From positions 58,502-122,501 of the forward strand of contig PARI01000017.1 in the NCBI GenBank assembly GCA_002711415.1: a DNA stretch of 64,000 nucleotides. Reading direction: 5' to 3'. Below the pieces are notes generated by a model, which saw only the letters and a list, made by a program, of their open reading frames with translations, was not told the origin of the DNA and did no database searches. The DNA comes from Phycisphaerae bacterium (GTDB lineage Bacteria > Planctomycetota > Phycisphaerae > Phycisphaerales > SM1A02). Both the position numbers and the translations under genes were made by a program. Positions 1 through 9,346 of the stretch are shown here, in pieces; position 1 is the stretch's first letter; each line of letters begins with the position of its first letter.

Positions 1-2082
1 TTCTGCAGGGACCTCGATGGTGACGACACGTGCGATCACGTGAAGGTCCTGGCGACCGGCTTTGCGGGCATTGACGGGATCGAGCATGCCGGCAACGGCC
101 TTCTCCGTGGAATCGATAACACCTTCCACAATTCACAGCATCACTGGAGCTTCGACTTCGATGGAAACGATGTCCGACTGGTTCCCGTTCCTGCACACGG
201 ACAATGGGGGATCACCCAGGATGATCATGGCAGGCTCTACTACTCCCCCAACTCCGATCCGATCCTGGTGGACGAACTGCCGAAGACCTACGCCTCCCAC
301 GGTGGTCGCTCGACCGATCTTCAGGGAATCGGTCGCAAGATCGTTCGTGACAAGAGTGTCTGGCCGGTCCGCCCTACGCCGGGTATCAACCGTGGATATC
401 AACCCGACATGCTCACCGATCATGGACGCCTGACCAGGTTCACCGCTGCGTGCGGCCCAATGGTCTACAGGGATGATCTTCTCGGCAGCGGGTTCGAGGG
501 TGACGTCTTCGTCTGTGAACCAGCGGGCAACCTGCTCAAGAGATACACGATCGACGAGGATTCAAGGGGACGGCTCAGGGCCGCTCCGACCTATCCGGAC
601 CGGGAGTTCCTCGCATCCACCGACGAGCGGTTCAGGCCAGTCAACCTCGTCCTCGGGCCCGAGGGAGCGATCTACGTTCTCGATTTCTATCGCGGGATCA
701 TCCAGCACAGGATCTACGTGACCTCGTTCCTTCGGAAGCAGATCCTCCAGCGCGAGCTCGACAAGCCGGTGGGTATGGGACGGATCTGGAGAATCGTTCC
801 CGACAAAACGCCGACCAGGCCCGTCCCGGACCTGAACCGGTCCGATCCGATCGAGCTCGCCGATCACGTCACGCATCCGAATGGAACCGTCAGGGACCTC
901 GCCCAGAGACTCCTGGTCGAACGACCCGATCCGTCCTCGGTTCGCAGGCTCGTGAGACTGTCCGTGGAATCACCGCTTGCTCGTGATCGATTTCGCGCAC
1001 TCTGGACGCTTGAAGGCATGGATGCGATCGAGATCGCCGATGTCCTTCGGGCTTCCGAAGATGAATCACCTCTGGTCCGTACCGCGGCGATCAGGATCGG
1101 GGAACGCTGGATCGATGATCCCGAGATCGAATCCATGTATCGAACACTCGGTTCCGATCCGGTTGAGACGGTTCGGGTCCAGGCGATCCTGTCATCTTCA
1201 AGAAGACCCGGTTCCAGCGGTATCCAGTTCATGCTGGAGATGCTTGATGGCAGCGGGCCATCCCGTGCAACCCGCAGCGCCGTGATCGCCGGGCTCGCGG
1301 GGCGGGAACGGGAATTCCTGTCACTTGTGGAGAACGGCGGGATCCTCGAGGTCGAGAACGGCAGTTCGCGGGCGATTCTCTCCGAGGTCGTCAAGTTCCT
1401 CCTGGACGAGCGTTCACCCGGTTCACGGACTGAACTGCTTGAGTTCGCCGCGACCCAGTCCACGACGAGACCCTGGCAGGCGAGTGTCGTGCTGGACCGG
1501 CTCTGCTCGGCGGCGCGGACCAATTCCGCGACGCCCGTGCAGCTCAGGCTGAGGATGGAACCCGAGGGATGGACACGGCTTGTCACGGATGCGGACGCCC
1601 TGGATCTTCCCAAGACGCTACAACTGGATCCACACCTCTGGTGGCCCGGCCGTGTCGGTGTCCAGGAATTCATCCCCGATGTTGGCACGGGCGAGGTCGC
1701 CCAGTTGATCGCACGTGGCAAGCGGGTCTACAACATCTGCATCAGCTGCCACCAGGTCGATGGAGCGGGGTTGGCACCGCTGTATCCCCCGCTTGCAGGA
1801 TCCGAATACGTTCTGGGAGACCCGGACCGGCTGTCCCTGATCCTCCTTCACGGTCTTCATGGTCCGATCCGGGTCGCAGGACGCGACTACGACCAGTTGA
1901 TGCCGCCAGCACCTGTCAAGAACGATGAGGACCTGGCCGCGGTCATGACCTACATCCGGCAGGCATGGGACAACACCGCCTCGGCCGTGATGCCCGAAGA
2001 CGTCACCAGAATCCGTGGGCTCCACCGGGGACGTGGACGACCGTGGACGATCACTGAACTGGACGCCCTCTCGGGCAACTGA
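1..2082 (+). CDS. PVC-type heme-binding dehydrogenase, C-terminal part (5' end outside window)
   Basis: The reading frame is open from the first base, so the start lies left of the window. The visible N-terminal part resembles the end of the soluble glucose dehydrogenase-like beta-propeller found in planctomycete membrane-bound dehydrogenase proteins. A helical region of about 250 residues with HEAT-like character follows (about 860-1600). The C-terminus is a class I cytochrome c module: the heme motif CISCH is encoded at 1738-1752 and a likely axial Met is at 1900 (QLMPP). Known for the family: periplasmic, possibly oxidising a sugar or other small molecule; the substrate is unknown. The architecture matches the gene at 10274-13936, but without the PA14-like insert in the visible part. 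The EamA transporter follows 27 bases later on the same strand. Confidence 0.85.
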   Translation, partial: FCRDLDGDDTCDHVKVLATGFAGIDGIEHAGNGLLRGIDNTFHNSQHHWSFDFDGNDVRLVPVPAHGQWGITQDDHGRLYYSPNSDPILVDELPKTYASHGGRSTDLQGIGRKIVRDKSVWPVRPTPGINRGYQPDMLTDHGRLTRFTAACGPMVYRDDLLGSGFEGDVFVCEPAGNLLKRYTIDEDSRGRLRAAPTYPDREFLASTDERFRPVNLVLGPEGAIYVLDFYRGIIQHRIYVTSFLRKQILQRELDKPVGMGRIWRIVPDKTPTRPVPDLNRSDPIELADHVTHPNGTVRDLAQRLLVERPDPSSVRRLVRLSVESPLARDRFRALWTLEGMDAIEIADVLRASEDESPLVRTAAIRIGERWIDDPEIESMYRTLGSDPVETVRVQAILSSSRRPGSSGIQFMLEMLDGSGPSRATRSAVIAGLAGREREFLSLVENGGILEVENGSSRAILSEVVKFLLDERSPGSRTELLEFAATQSTTRPWQASVVLDRLCSAARTNSATPVQLRLRMEPEGWTRLVTDADALDLPKTLQLDPHLWWPGRVGVQEFIPDVGTGEVAQLIARGKRVYNICISCHQVDGAGLAPLYPPLAGSEYVLGDPDRLSLILLHGLHGPIRVAGRDYDQLMPPAPVKNDEDLAAVMTYIRQAWDNTASAVMPEDVTRIRGLHRGRGRPWTITELDALSGN

Positions 2083-2109
2083 GTCCAACAATCGTTAGGA
2101 TTCCCGGTC

Positions 2110-3024
2110 GTGCGACTTACGATCTTCCGTGCCGACATGCTTCTGCTCATCGCCGCAGCAATCTGGGGCGCCGGGTTCACGGCGCAACGGGCGGCCATGG
2201 ATTCGATGGGTCCCTTCATGTTCACCGGGATTCGATTCGCCATCGGAACCCTGATCCTCCTGCCACTTCTTCCGATCTCATCGAAGCTGATCCAAGGCGG
2301 TCATCCCAAGACCCCGATGCGAGGCATCTACCTGATCGGCGCACTCCTGACCGGGCTGATCTGCCTGATCGGATCGATGCTCCAGCAGGTCGGCCTCGTC
2401 TACACCGATGCGGGCATCGCCGGGTTCATCACCGGACTCTACGTGATGTTCGTTCCGATCCTCGGGCTGTTCATCCGATACAAGGTCAACATGGTCACGT
2501 GGGTGGGCGCAACCCTGGCCGTGATCGGCCTCTACTTCCTGAGCGTCTATGGATTCAAGAGCATCAATCCAGGCGACTGGTTCGTGCTCGGTTGTGCCGT
2601 CGTCTGGGCCATCCAGGTACTGATGGTCGGGTGGCTTGCTCCCCGCATCGACCCGATCCAACTCGCGGTCGTGCAGTTCGGTTTCACGGCGGTCCTGGCG
2701 ATCGTGATCGCGGTCATCATCGAGGGCGTCGACATCAATGGCATTCTCGCAGCGACGGTTCCGCTTCTCTACGCAGGCATCTTGTCGATCGGCGTGGCGT
2801 TCACTCTTCAGATCATCGCGCAGCAGAAGTCCCCGCCAGCACACGCCGCAATCCTCCTCAGTCTCGAGGCGGTCTTCGCCGCGATCTTCGGCGCGCTGAT
2901 CCTCGACGAAACGTTCACCGGACTGCAGATCTTCGGTTGTACGTTGATGCTTCTCGGAATCATCGTCGCCCAGTTGAGGCCCCCCAGGGGCTTCATTCCC
3001 GAGAACGCTAGATCATCGAGTTGA
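2110..3024 (+). CDS. EamA/DMT-family transporter
   Basis: A 304-residue polytopic inner-membrane protein with about ten hydrophobic segments, arranged as two EamA repeats (roughly residues 5-137 and 150-290). Typical family features are the N-terminal [10 protein letters not shown], the GLYVMFVPI segment closing the first repeat, and [17 protein letters not shown] in the second. The family exports amino acids, nucleosides or related metabolites; the substrate cannot be read from sequence. The start is a GTG at 2110. The end overlaps the convergent xylose isomerase gene by 17 bases. Confidence 0.88.
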   Translation: MRLTIFRADMLLLIAAAIWGAGFTAQRAAMDSMGPFMFTGIRFAIGTLILLPLLPISSKLIQGGHPKTPMRGIYLIGALLTGLICLIGSMLQQVGLVYTDAGIAGFITGLYVMFVPILGLFIRYKVNMVTWVGATLAVIGLYFLSVYGFKSINPGDWFVLGCAVVWAIQVLMVGWLAPRIDPIQLAVVQFGFTAVLAIVIAVIIEGVDINGILAATVPLLYAGILSIGVAFTLQIIAQQKSPPAHAAILLSLEAVFAAIFGALILDETFTGLQIFGCTLMLLGIIVAQLRPPRGFIPENARSSS

Positions 3025-4318
3025 TGATCGATTCCAGCATCTCCTGTCGGCCCGATTCCATCGAGGGCTCACCCGATCTCACCGCGTGAGCGGCAAGCTC
3101 GTCCAGGGACGCGTCCCCCGACTCGATCCGGCGTCCCAGGTCCGAGTCCCATCCGGAGTACCTCTCCCGAACGAACTCCTCGATCCGACCGTCCTCCCGT
3201 ATCGCGGCCGCGACGAGAAGGCCCCGAGCGAACGCATCCATGCCCGCGATATGGGCATGGAACAGGTCCACCGGTTCGAATGACTGTCTTCGCCTCTTTG
3301 CATCGAAGTTCAGTCCACCCGTCGTGAATCCGCCCATCGACATCACCTCCAGCATGACGTTGGTGGTCATGTAGATGTCCGTCGGGAACCTGTCAACATC
3401 CCACCCGATCCCCGGCGATCCCATGTTCGCATCGACCGATCCCAGCGCATCGGCCGCGATGGCGGTTTTAAGCTCATGCTGCATCGTGTGCCCGGAAAGC
3501 TCGGCGTGGTTGGTCTCGATGTTCAGCTTGAAGCGCTCCAGAAGTCCGTGCTGTCTCAGGAAGTTCAGGCAGGCAGCCGCATCCGAGTCATACTGGTGGG
3601 TCGTCGGCTCCTTGGGCTTGGGCTCGATGTAGAACTGTCCCTTGAAGCCGATGCTTTCGGCATGCTCGACCGCCATGTGCAGGAAGGCGGCGAGGTGATC
3701 CAGTTCCCTCGACATGTCCGTGTTCAGGAGGGTGTCGTATCCCTCCCTCCCACCCCAGAAGACATATCCCAGTCCTCCGAGCCTGTGTGTCGCCTCGAGG
3801 GCGTGCTTCACCTGTGCCGCTGCATGCGCAAAGACCTCGATGGAGGGACTGGTCGCCGCACCATGCATGTACCTCGGGTGCATGAAGAGGCAGGCCGTTC
3901 CCCAGAGCAGGGACTTTCCACCGTCAGATTGCAGCTTCTCGAGTCGGTCAACGATGATCGAGAGGTTCTCACTGCTCTGCTCGATCGTCTCCCCCTCGGG
4001 GGCGACATCCCGATCATGGAAGCAGTAGAAGTCGATCCCGATCCTGTCCAGGAACTCGAAAAACACCTCGACCCTGCGCAGCGCGTTCTCGATGCTGTCA
4101 CTTCCATCGTCCCACGGCATGCACGCGGTCGACGATCCGAACGGATCGCCAAGACCGTTTCTCATCGTGTGCCAGAAGGCCGAGGCGAAGCGAAGGTGGT
4201 CGCGCATCGGACGACCTTCTACGACTCTGTCCGGATCGTAGTACTTGAAGGAGAGTGGATTACTCGAATCAGGCCCCTCGTACCGGATCGGTTCGATGTT
4301 GGCGAAGGCGCTGCTCAT
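3008..4318 (-). CDS. xylA: Xylose isomerase
   Basis: Converts D-xylose to D-xylulose (and D-glucose to D-fructose) in the cytoplasm with two divalent metals. The 436-residue length fits the class II enzymes. Conserved residues are visible: H101 and D104 in [10 protein letters not shown], the metal-binding E232 and K234 in [13 protein letters not shown]268 and H271 in [13 protein letters not shown]296 and D339 near [11 protein letters not shown], and the FWGGREGY motif at 187-194. The start at 4318 has a GGGAG ribosome-binding site 8 bases upstream. It lies 18 bases after the GluR0-like channel gene and probably shares its transcript. No xylulokinase is nearby. Confidence 0.96.
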   Translation of the reverse strand: MSSAFANIEPIRYEGPDSSNPLSFKYYDPDRVVEGRPMRDHLRFASAFWHTMRNGLGDPFGSSTACMPWDDGSDSIENALRRVEVFFEFLDRIGIDFYCFHDRDVAPEGETIEQSSENLSIIVDRLEKLQSDGGKSLLWGTACLFMHPRYMHGAATSPSIEVFAHAAAQVKHALEATHRLGGLGYVFWGGREGYDTLLNTDMSRELDHLAAFLHMAVEHAESIGFKGQFYIEPKPKEPTTHQYDSDAAACLNFLRQHGLLERFKLNIETNHAELSGHTMQHELKTAIAADALGSVDANMGSPGIGWDVDRFPTDIYMTTNVMLEVMSMGGFTTGGLNFDAKRRRQSFEPVDLFHAHIAGMDAFARGLLVAAAIREDGRIEEFVRERYSGWDSDLGRRIESGDASLDELAAHAVRSGEPSMESGRQEMLESIINSMI

Positions 4319-4336
4319 CTTCGGGCTCCCTGTTGA

Positions 4337-5413
4337 TCAGTACTTGCCGAGGTAGAGGAATCTCGATCGTTCCCACCACTCGGTCTCCATCTGCTTGAGC
4401 ATGGCGTGGTTGAGGTCCTGCAGATCTCGACCTTTCGGTGCCGCGAACGCATAGCTCTGTATCTGGAAGAAGTTCGGCACGACCATCACGCGCGAGTTTC
4501 CGTCGTTCTTGAACATGTACCGGAGCTCGATGTAATCGGCGACGACCGCATCGACATCACCCTCGACGAGTCCTTCAAGGGCTCTGGAGATGCTCTTGTA
4601 CGAGGTCGACTTGATGTCCTTCTTCTGGAGATACTCCATCGCGCTGCTGTCCACGACCGCACCGACGCTGGCACCCCGGAGATCGGCCGGTCCCGTCACG
4701 ATCGGTTGCAACTGGCCGACGGTCAGGCCGCTGGCGAGAATGCCGGTCATCGCACTGATGAGCAGGACCGAGATGAAGATCCACAGGGCTGCGACCATCC
4801 TTCCACCCGGAGTGATCGGGGCCTTGTCTCCGTAGCCGACCGTGCTCATGGTCACCGCCGACCACCAGAATCCCGAACCGATACCCTTGATTCCCCTGGT
4901 GAACTGCGTGTGATTTCTCTTCCGTTCGAACAACCAGATCAGCAGGCCGATCAGCAGCAGCACGACCGAAAGCACGATCAGGGCGGACAGCACCGGAATG
5001 CTGATCAGTCCGCTGAACATGTGCTCCCAGTTGATCTGGTCGGTCACCCGCGTGGCGATGCCTAGGCCGCCGGATGCGAATGGAACACTGAAGTTGACCT
5101 GGCGAGCCCTCTTCGAGGTCATCGCGATGTCACCGATGGCCAGATCGATCTTGCCGGAGAGCAGTCCGTCATACAGATCCTCGACGCTCACGACCTCGAG
5201 GTCGTACTCGATCCCCATCTGATCGGCTGTCCTGGTCCACAGGTCCATCGCGAGGCCGCTGAGGTGGGCCCCGTCATCCTCCATCACGAACGGCGCACTC
5301 GGTGTTGTCAGGACCTTCCACTTCTTCCCGGCCGTATCACCGCTTGAACCATCGATCGTGCCATGTGGCAGGATCACGGCCAGCAGGAAGATGAATGCGC
5401 GGAGGATCGTCAT
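4337..5413 (-). CDS. GluR0-like ligand-gated potassium channel (prokaryotic ionotropic glutamate receptor)
   Basis: A 358-residue protein with a signal peptide (about 1-22), then a periplasmic-binding lobe S1 (about 32-125) containing a conserved Arg in TSKRARQVNFSVPF. TM1 is at about 136-162, followed by a pore loop with the potassium selectivity filter TVGYGD at 191-196, TM2 at about 205-230, and ligand-binding lobe S2 (about 240-348). This order, a solute-binding domain interrupted by a two-helix potassium pore, is that of bacterial GluR0. Known for the family: an amino acid closes the clamshell and opens a K+ pore. The ligand here is unknown. Its ATG overlaps the stop of the upstream membrane-protein gene as ATGA, and xylA follows 18 bases downstream. 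Confidence 0.9.
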   Translation of the reverse strand: MTILRAFIFLLAVILPHGTIDGSSGDTAGKKWKVLTTPSAPFVMEDDGAHLSGLAMDLWTRTADQMGIEYDLEVVSVEDLYDGLLSGKIDLAIGDIAMTSKRARQVNFSVPFASGGLGIATRVTDQINWEHMFSGLISIPVLSALIVLSVVLLLIGLLIWLFERKRNHTQFTRGIKGIGSGFWWSAVTMSTVGYGDKAPITPGGRMVAALWIFISVLLISAMTGILASGLTVGQLQPIVTGPADLRGASVGAVVDSSAMEYLQKKDIKSTSYKSISRALEGLVEGDVDAVVADYIELRYMFKNDGNSRVMVVPNFFQIQSYAFAAPKGRDLQDLNHAMLKQMETEWWERSRFLYLGKY

Positions 5414-6318
5414 GCCGTCGTGGTTCCTTCTCCGTCGAACACGTCATGTTCCGTGTCCATCATGTAGAGGTCGAGATCGACCTCCTCCTCCAGTGTATCC
5501 ACGGAGCCCGAGGGCGACATGGCCACGGCGATCGCGGCCCCCGTGATCACCAGCACGGCGATGATCCTCAACCAGGCTGCCCTGGTTCTCCGTGACGGGG
5601 GAACCAGTTCACCGGCAAGCAGACCCACGGGAGCGATCGGAATGATCAGCCAAGCCCAGGCTGGGAATGAATCGTAGTCGTACCCGTATCCGACCAGTGA
5701 CATCATCATCAACGTGGAGACCACCAGGAACATGCCGGCTCGCCCGATGACGTAGTTTCCATTGACCAGTCCGATGACCGCCATTCCACCAAGGAACGCA
5801 GCGACTGCGCCGGTGATCAGCGCCGCGATCGCGAATCCACTCAGCAGCAGGAGCACGGACAATCCGGAGCACGGCATCCAGAGCGACAACGGTACGGAGA
5901 GCCCCTTCCGTTGAGCGACGGGCATCGTGACCAGGATCATCACGAGAAGGAACACGAACATCACGATCCTCCATCCCATGGAACCGACCCCTGGAATTCC
6001 CAGGACAAGGGCCGGAACCGCCGAGACGAGCAGGACTCCGAGCGCCCCGAGGGCGATGGACTTCGGCCACCGAACCATGGGAAGGGCCAGTAGCAGCTGG
6101 ATCAGCAGGACCAGGCCGACGTACTTCCAGGCATCGATGGGAGGCCATGGAAATCCCGATACCAGCACCATGCTCATCACGAAGCACGCCACCAATCCGC
6201 ACCCGCTGATCCACGTTCCCCAGTTCCGGATCGCTCGCATTCTCCAGGCGCACGCGACGATCACGAACCCGGTGAACGCGGGTGCCCCCACCACGAGTAG
6301 AAGTTCCTGTGGATTCAA
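5410..6318 (-). CDS. Polytopic membrane protein of unknown function
   Basis: 302 residues, mostly hydrophobic, with about eight to nine predicted transmembrane segments and a charged acidic tail rich in Asp and Glu after about residue 275. I do not recognise the family. Its stop overlaps the start of the GluR0-like channel gene (ATGA at 5410-5413), so the two are probably translated in fixed proportion. The YceI gene lies 17 bases upstream. A channel accessory protein is a possibility from context only. Confidence 0.72.
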   Translation of the reverse strand: MNPQELLLVVGAPAFTGFVIVACAWRMRAIRNWGTWISGCGLVACFVMSMVLVSGFPWPPIDAWKYVGLVLLIQLLLALPMVRWPKSIALGALGVLLVSAVPALVLGIPGVGSMGWRIVMFVFLLVMILVTMPVAQRKGLSVPLSLWMPCSGLSVLLLLSGFAIAALITGAVAAFLGGMAVIGLVNGNYVIGRAGMFLVVSTLMMMSLVGYGYDYDSFPAWAWLIIPIAPVGLLAGELVPPSRRTRAAWLRIIAVLVITGAAIAVAMSPSGSVDTLEEEVDLDLYMMDTEHDVFDGEGTTTA

Positions 6319-6335
6319 GCGTGTTCTCGCTGGGC

Positions 6336-6938
6336 CTACCGTACGTTCGCTTCCATCGCCACGATCACGTCAACCTCATCCCCGAGAGCGCCCTGCTCGA
6401 CACCGTAGTTCATGCCGAACTCGCTTCTCTTGATCATGAAGCTCGCCTCGAATCCCACCTTGCGGCCTCTCTTGGTGGTGTTTGATCCGAGCCACTGGAC
6501 GTCGGCCGTGATCGGCTTGGTCACACCGTGAATCGTCAGGTCGCCCTTGACCTTCCAGAGATCATCTCCCGTCCTGCTGGCACTGGTGCTCTTGAATGAC
6601 ATGTTGGGAAACTCCTTCGCGTTGAAGAAGTCCGGGCTCTTGAGGTGCTTGTCCAGTTGCTCGACTCCGGAATCCACGCTCTCGACATCGATCGTGATGT
6701 CGAACTCGAGATCATCCTTGCTCCCGGGAGTCCAGCTGATCGCACCATCCACGTCGTTGAACCGACCCCAGAACCGGCCTGCACCGAGGTGCTGGACACG
6801 GAAGTGCGCATTTGAATGCGTCTTGTCGATCGACATGTCCTCTCTCTGCTGCTGCTCCTGGGCGACATGGTTCGTCGGATCCACGTTCCCCTCGAGGGCG
6901 GCCATGGCCATGATCACGATTGGAATTACCAGCTTCAT
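6336..6938 (-). CDS. YceI-family lipid-binding protein
   Basis: 200 residues with a signal peptide, then the complete YceI lipocalin-like barrel: IDKTHSNAHFRVQHLGAGRFWGRF at the start, KSPDFFNAKEFPNMSFKS in the middle and LTIHGVTKPITADV near the end. Known members bind isoprenoid or other amphiphilic lipids in the periplasm. AAGGAG stands 8 bases before the ATG at 6938. It sits between an exported TIM-barrel protein and the membrane/channel pair in a co-directional run. Confidence 0.9.
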   Translation of the reverse strand: MKLVIPIVIMAMAALEGNVDPTNHVAQEQQQREDMSIDKTHSNAHFRVQHLGAGRFWGRFNDVDGAISWTPGSKDDLEFDITIDVESVDSGVEQLDKHLKSPDFFNAKEFPNMSFKSTSASRTGDDLWKVKGDLTIHGVTKPITADVQWLGSNTTKRGRKVGFEASFMIKRSEFGMNYGVEQGALGDEVDVIVAMEANVR

Positions 6939-6962
6939 GTCATTTCTCCTTGATCGAGTTGT

Positions 6963-7841
6963 TCAGAAATCATCGGCCTTGCGAATTCTCTCGGCGGCCT
7001 TGCGCTCACCTTCCCTGGGATTGCATTCGCAGCCCACGGGTTTGTCGTATCCAAGCTTCTTCAGTTCCTGGAAAACCCTCGTGTAGTTGATCTCACCCGT
7101 GCCCGGTTCGTTCCGCCCTGGATGATCCGCAAGCTGGATGTACCCGACCTGATCAAAACCATCCCGGAGCCTTCCACAGAGGTCTCCCTCCGAGATCTGC
7201 ATGTGGTAGAGATCCCAGTTGATCTTGACCATCGGGGAGTCGACCTCCCGGCAGATGCGGACCGCATCCGGACTTCCGTACAGGCAGTGCCCCTTGTGAT
7301 CGACCCGGATGTTCATCGGTTCGAGGATCAGCATCACGCCGTACTTCTCGGCGATGGGGGCGGCTTCCTTCAAGGCATCGATGACGTTCTGGTGCATCTG
7401 CTCCTGGCTCATTCCCGGCTGATCATTTCCCGCCACGACCGTCATCATCGGGACGTCCAGCTCATCGGCGACCTTGCAGGCCTCCTCGATTTCCTTCAGG
7501 AAGGCCTTGCGCGTCGCAGGATTGTTCATACCGGGCACGAAACCCCATCCCGTGAATTGTGCGATCCTCACACCGGTGTCATTGCAGGCCTTCTTGATGG
7601 CCTCCAGGTCCTTGCCCCTCCACGGCCAGAACTCCACCCACTTGTATCCGAGTTCATGGACCTTGTGGATCCGCTGCTCGTATGGCATTCCTCGAAACCA
7701 CATCTCTATGTTGATCGCGAACTCGGTGTTGGCCGTCCGCCCCGGCTTGTCATCAACGGCCGGCGACTCCTGGAATCCGAGCATGAAGGTGGCGGCCAGC
7801 ACCAGGCAGGCTGTTCCGAGGAAGCTTCTTGAAGACATCAT
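6963..7841 (-). CDS. Exported hydroxypyruvate isomerase-like TIM-barrel protein
   Basis: A xylose-isomerase-like TIM barrel (AP endonuclease 2 fold) close to hydroxypyruvate isomerase and sugar phosphate isomerase/epimerases. Metal-ligand regions are recognisable: ILEPMNIR, KINWDLYHMQI, IQLADHPGRNEPG and the final GCECNPRE. An N-terminal signal (MMSSRSFLGTACLVLAATF) implies export, as for many planctomycete paralogues. A longer frame from GTG 7868 exists, but GAGGAG just upstream of the ATG at 7841 favours this start. The substrate is unknown. Confidence 0.85.
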   Translation of the reverse strand: MMSSRSFLGTACLVLAATFMLGFQESPAVDDKPGRTANTEFAINIEMWFRGMPYEQRIHKVHELGYKWVEFWPWRGKDLEAIKKACNDTGVRIAQFTGWGFVPGMNNPATRKAFLKEIEEACKVADELDVPMMTVVAGNDQPGMSQEQMHQNVIDALKEAAPIAEKYGVMLILEPMNIRVDHKGHCLYGSPDAVRICREVDSPMVKINWDLYHMQISEGDLCGRLRDGFDQVGYIQLADHPGRNEPGTGEINYTRVFQELKKLGYDKPVGCECNPREGERKAAERIRKADDF

Positions 7842-7894
7842 CGATCTCCTCTTCGTGTGCATGATCACCGATCATACACCGGGAACAGGAGTCC

Positions 7895-9235
7895 CTAGCC
7901 TGTCTCAGGTTCGTATTCCTGGAGGTATTGATCCGGATCGAGGCTGTCCGGATCCGTCCCGAACACCATTCTCGCCACGAAATTCAGCCCCCAGCAGATC
8001 AGGAAGATCCCCACCAGCTGGATACCGAACGTGCCCATGTCACCTCGCGAGAGAGAGAGTATCTGCGCACTGGAGGCGCAGAGGGCCGCCGTGATGTAGG
8101 GACCGTTGTGCCTGCCCAGCAGGAGTTCGTCCATGAATCGCAGCAGGCCTCCAAGCACGAGCCCGTACAGGGGCGCCATGATCAGGCCACCATCGTGGTA
8201 GATGTGGCCGACGATGCCCCCCGGCAGCGTATGGATCTCCGAGCTCGAGATCCTGGCCGTATTTCCGAGTGTGAGGCCAAGGCCGATCGGCTTGTCCGCC
8301 CAGAAGGCACGCGGGATGGGGTTCGTGATGATGTAGATGGGGACCGAGAAGTATTCCGGATCGCCCTCGTGGTGGAACATGTTCATCGACAGCAACGACA
8401 TCGACGAGACGACACCACCCAGCAACGCCTCGGAATCGGCTTCGCCTCCAAGGGCGACCGACTTCACCAGCATCTGCATCTTCTCGGTCACGGAGGCCTC
8501 ACGAAGCCCGTGCCTGACCACCGTGTATCCCCTGATGAAGATAAACGCGACCGCACCGGCGATCGCCAGTTGCGTGAGCGTCTTGGCCGGCCGCTGGTAG
8601 CGGAGGGTCGTCCAGTACATGACGATTGGAACCGTCGCAAACACGGCAAGCATCCTTCTTCGGTCGGCCTGCCCGTACAGCGATACGCCCAGTGCCCAGA
8701 GTCCGAAGAAAACCGCGGGTGGGAGCAGTCCCATGTTCCACTTGTTCACGTACCACCGCCAGAAGACGACCGCGAACGCGAACGTAGCCGCAGGCGGTCC
8801 ACCGATCGCGAGCATCTGCGCAACACCCTGGATCCGCAGCTGGCTCAGAACACTGATGGAAGCGATGATCGCGCCCAATGACGCGACCAGGACGAGCACG
8901 GGGAGTTCCTTTCGTGCTGGCGGTTTGGCCAGAACACTGTCGGCCATCCTTACCGGGATCGACCAGTTCCTGTAGGCGTAGACCATGACCCCGTAGCAGA
9001 TCACGATGGCCAGTCCGAACCGCAGACCGTCACCCGGCATCGGATCGACGGCGAAGTACCCCGACTTCCCCGTCGAGATGCTCTCCATGCCCACGAACCT
9101 CGCCGAGCCGAGCCAGAAGATCGAGTAGGAGGTGATCAGGTCCGCCGTTCCCTTGAGGTATGGCACCACCGCCATCAGGACAGCCACGATCGTGAATATC
9201 CATCCGAAGTAGTAGAGTTGATCGGCAACCGACAT
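7895..9235 (-). CDS. O-antigen polymerase-like membrane protein
   Basis: About 446 residues with roughly ten to twelve transmembrane segments. The segment NPIPRAFWADKPIGLG followed by HIYHDGGLIMAPLYGLVLGGL is typical of oligosaccharide repeat-unit polymerases (Wzy-like), which join undecaprenyl-linked repeat units on the periplasmic side. No glycosyltransferase cluster is adjacent, so the pathway is open. The start is uncertain: the frame extends to a TTG at 9331, but the ATG at 9235 begins just before the first long hydrophobic segment. A 6-bp inverted repeat (9268-9286) lies in the extension. Confidence 0.7.
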   Translation of the reverse strand: MSVADQLYYFGWIFTIVAVLMAVVPYLKGTADLITSYSIFWLGSARFVGMESISTGKSGYFAVDPMPGDGLRFGLAIVICYGVMVYAYRNWSIPVRMADSVLAKPPARKELPVLVLVASLGAIIASISVLSQLRIQGVAQMLAIGGPPAATFAFAVVFWRWYVNKWNMGLLPPAVFFGLWALGVSLYGQADRRRMLAVFATVPIVMYWTTLRYQRPAKTLTQLAIAGAVAFIFIRGYTVVRHGLREASVTEKMQMLVKSVALGGEADSEALLGGVVSSMSLLSMNMFHHEGDPEYFSVPIYIITNPIPRAFWADKPIGLGLTLGNTARISSSEIHTLPGGIVGHIYHDGGLIMAPLYGLVLGGLLRFMDELLLGRHNGPYITAALCASSAQILSLSRGDMGTFGIQLVGIFLICWGLNFVARMVFGTDPDSLDPDQYLQEYEPETG

Positions 9236-9346
9236 GATCTTGTCCGGGGGGGTACTGCTGCTTGATTCTAGGCCCAGAACGCCTAGGACAATGATCGGAT
9301 CAATGGCCTCCTGATCTTGCCCGTGATTCAAACTGTTGTTCCGGCG

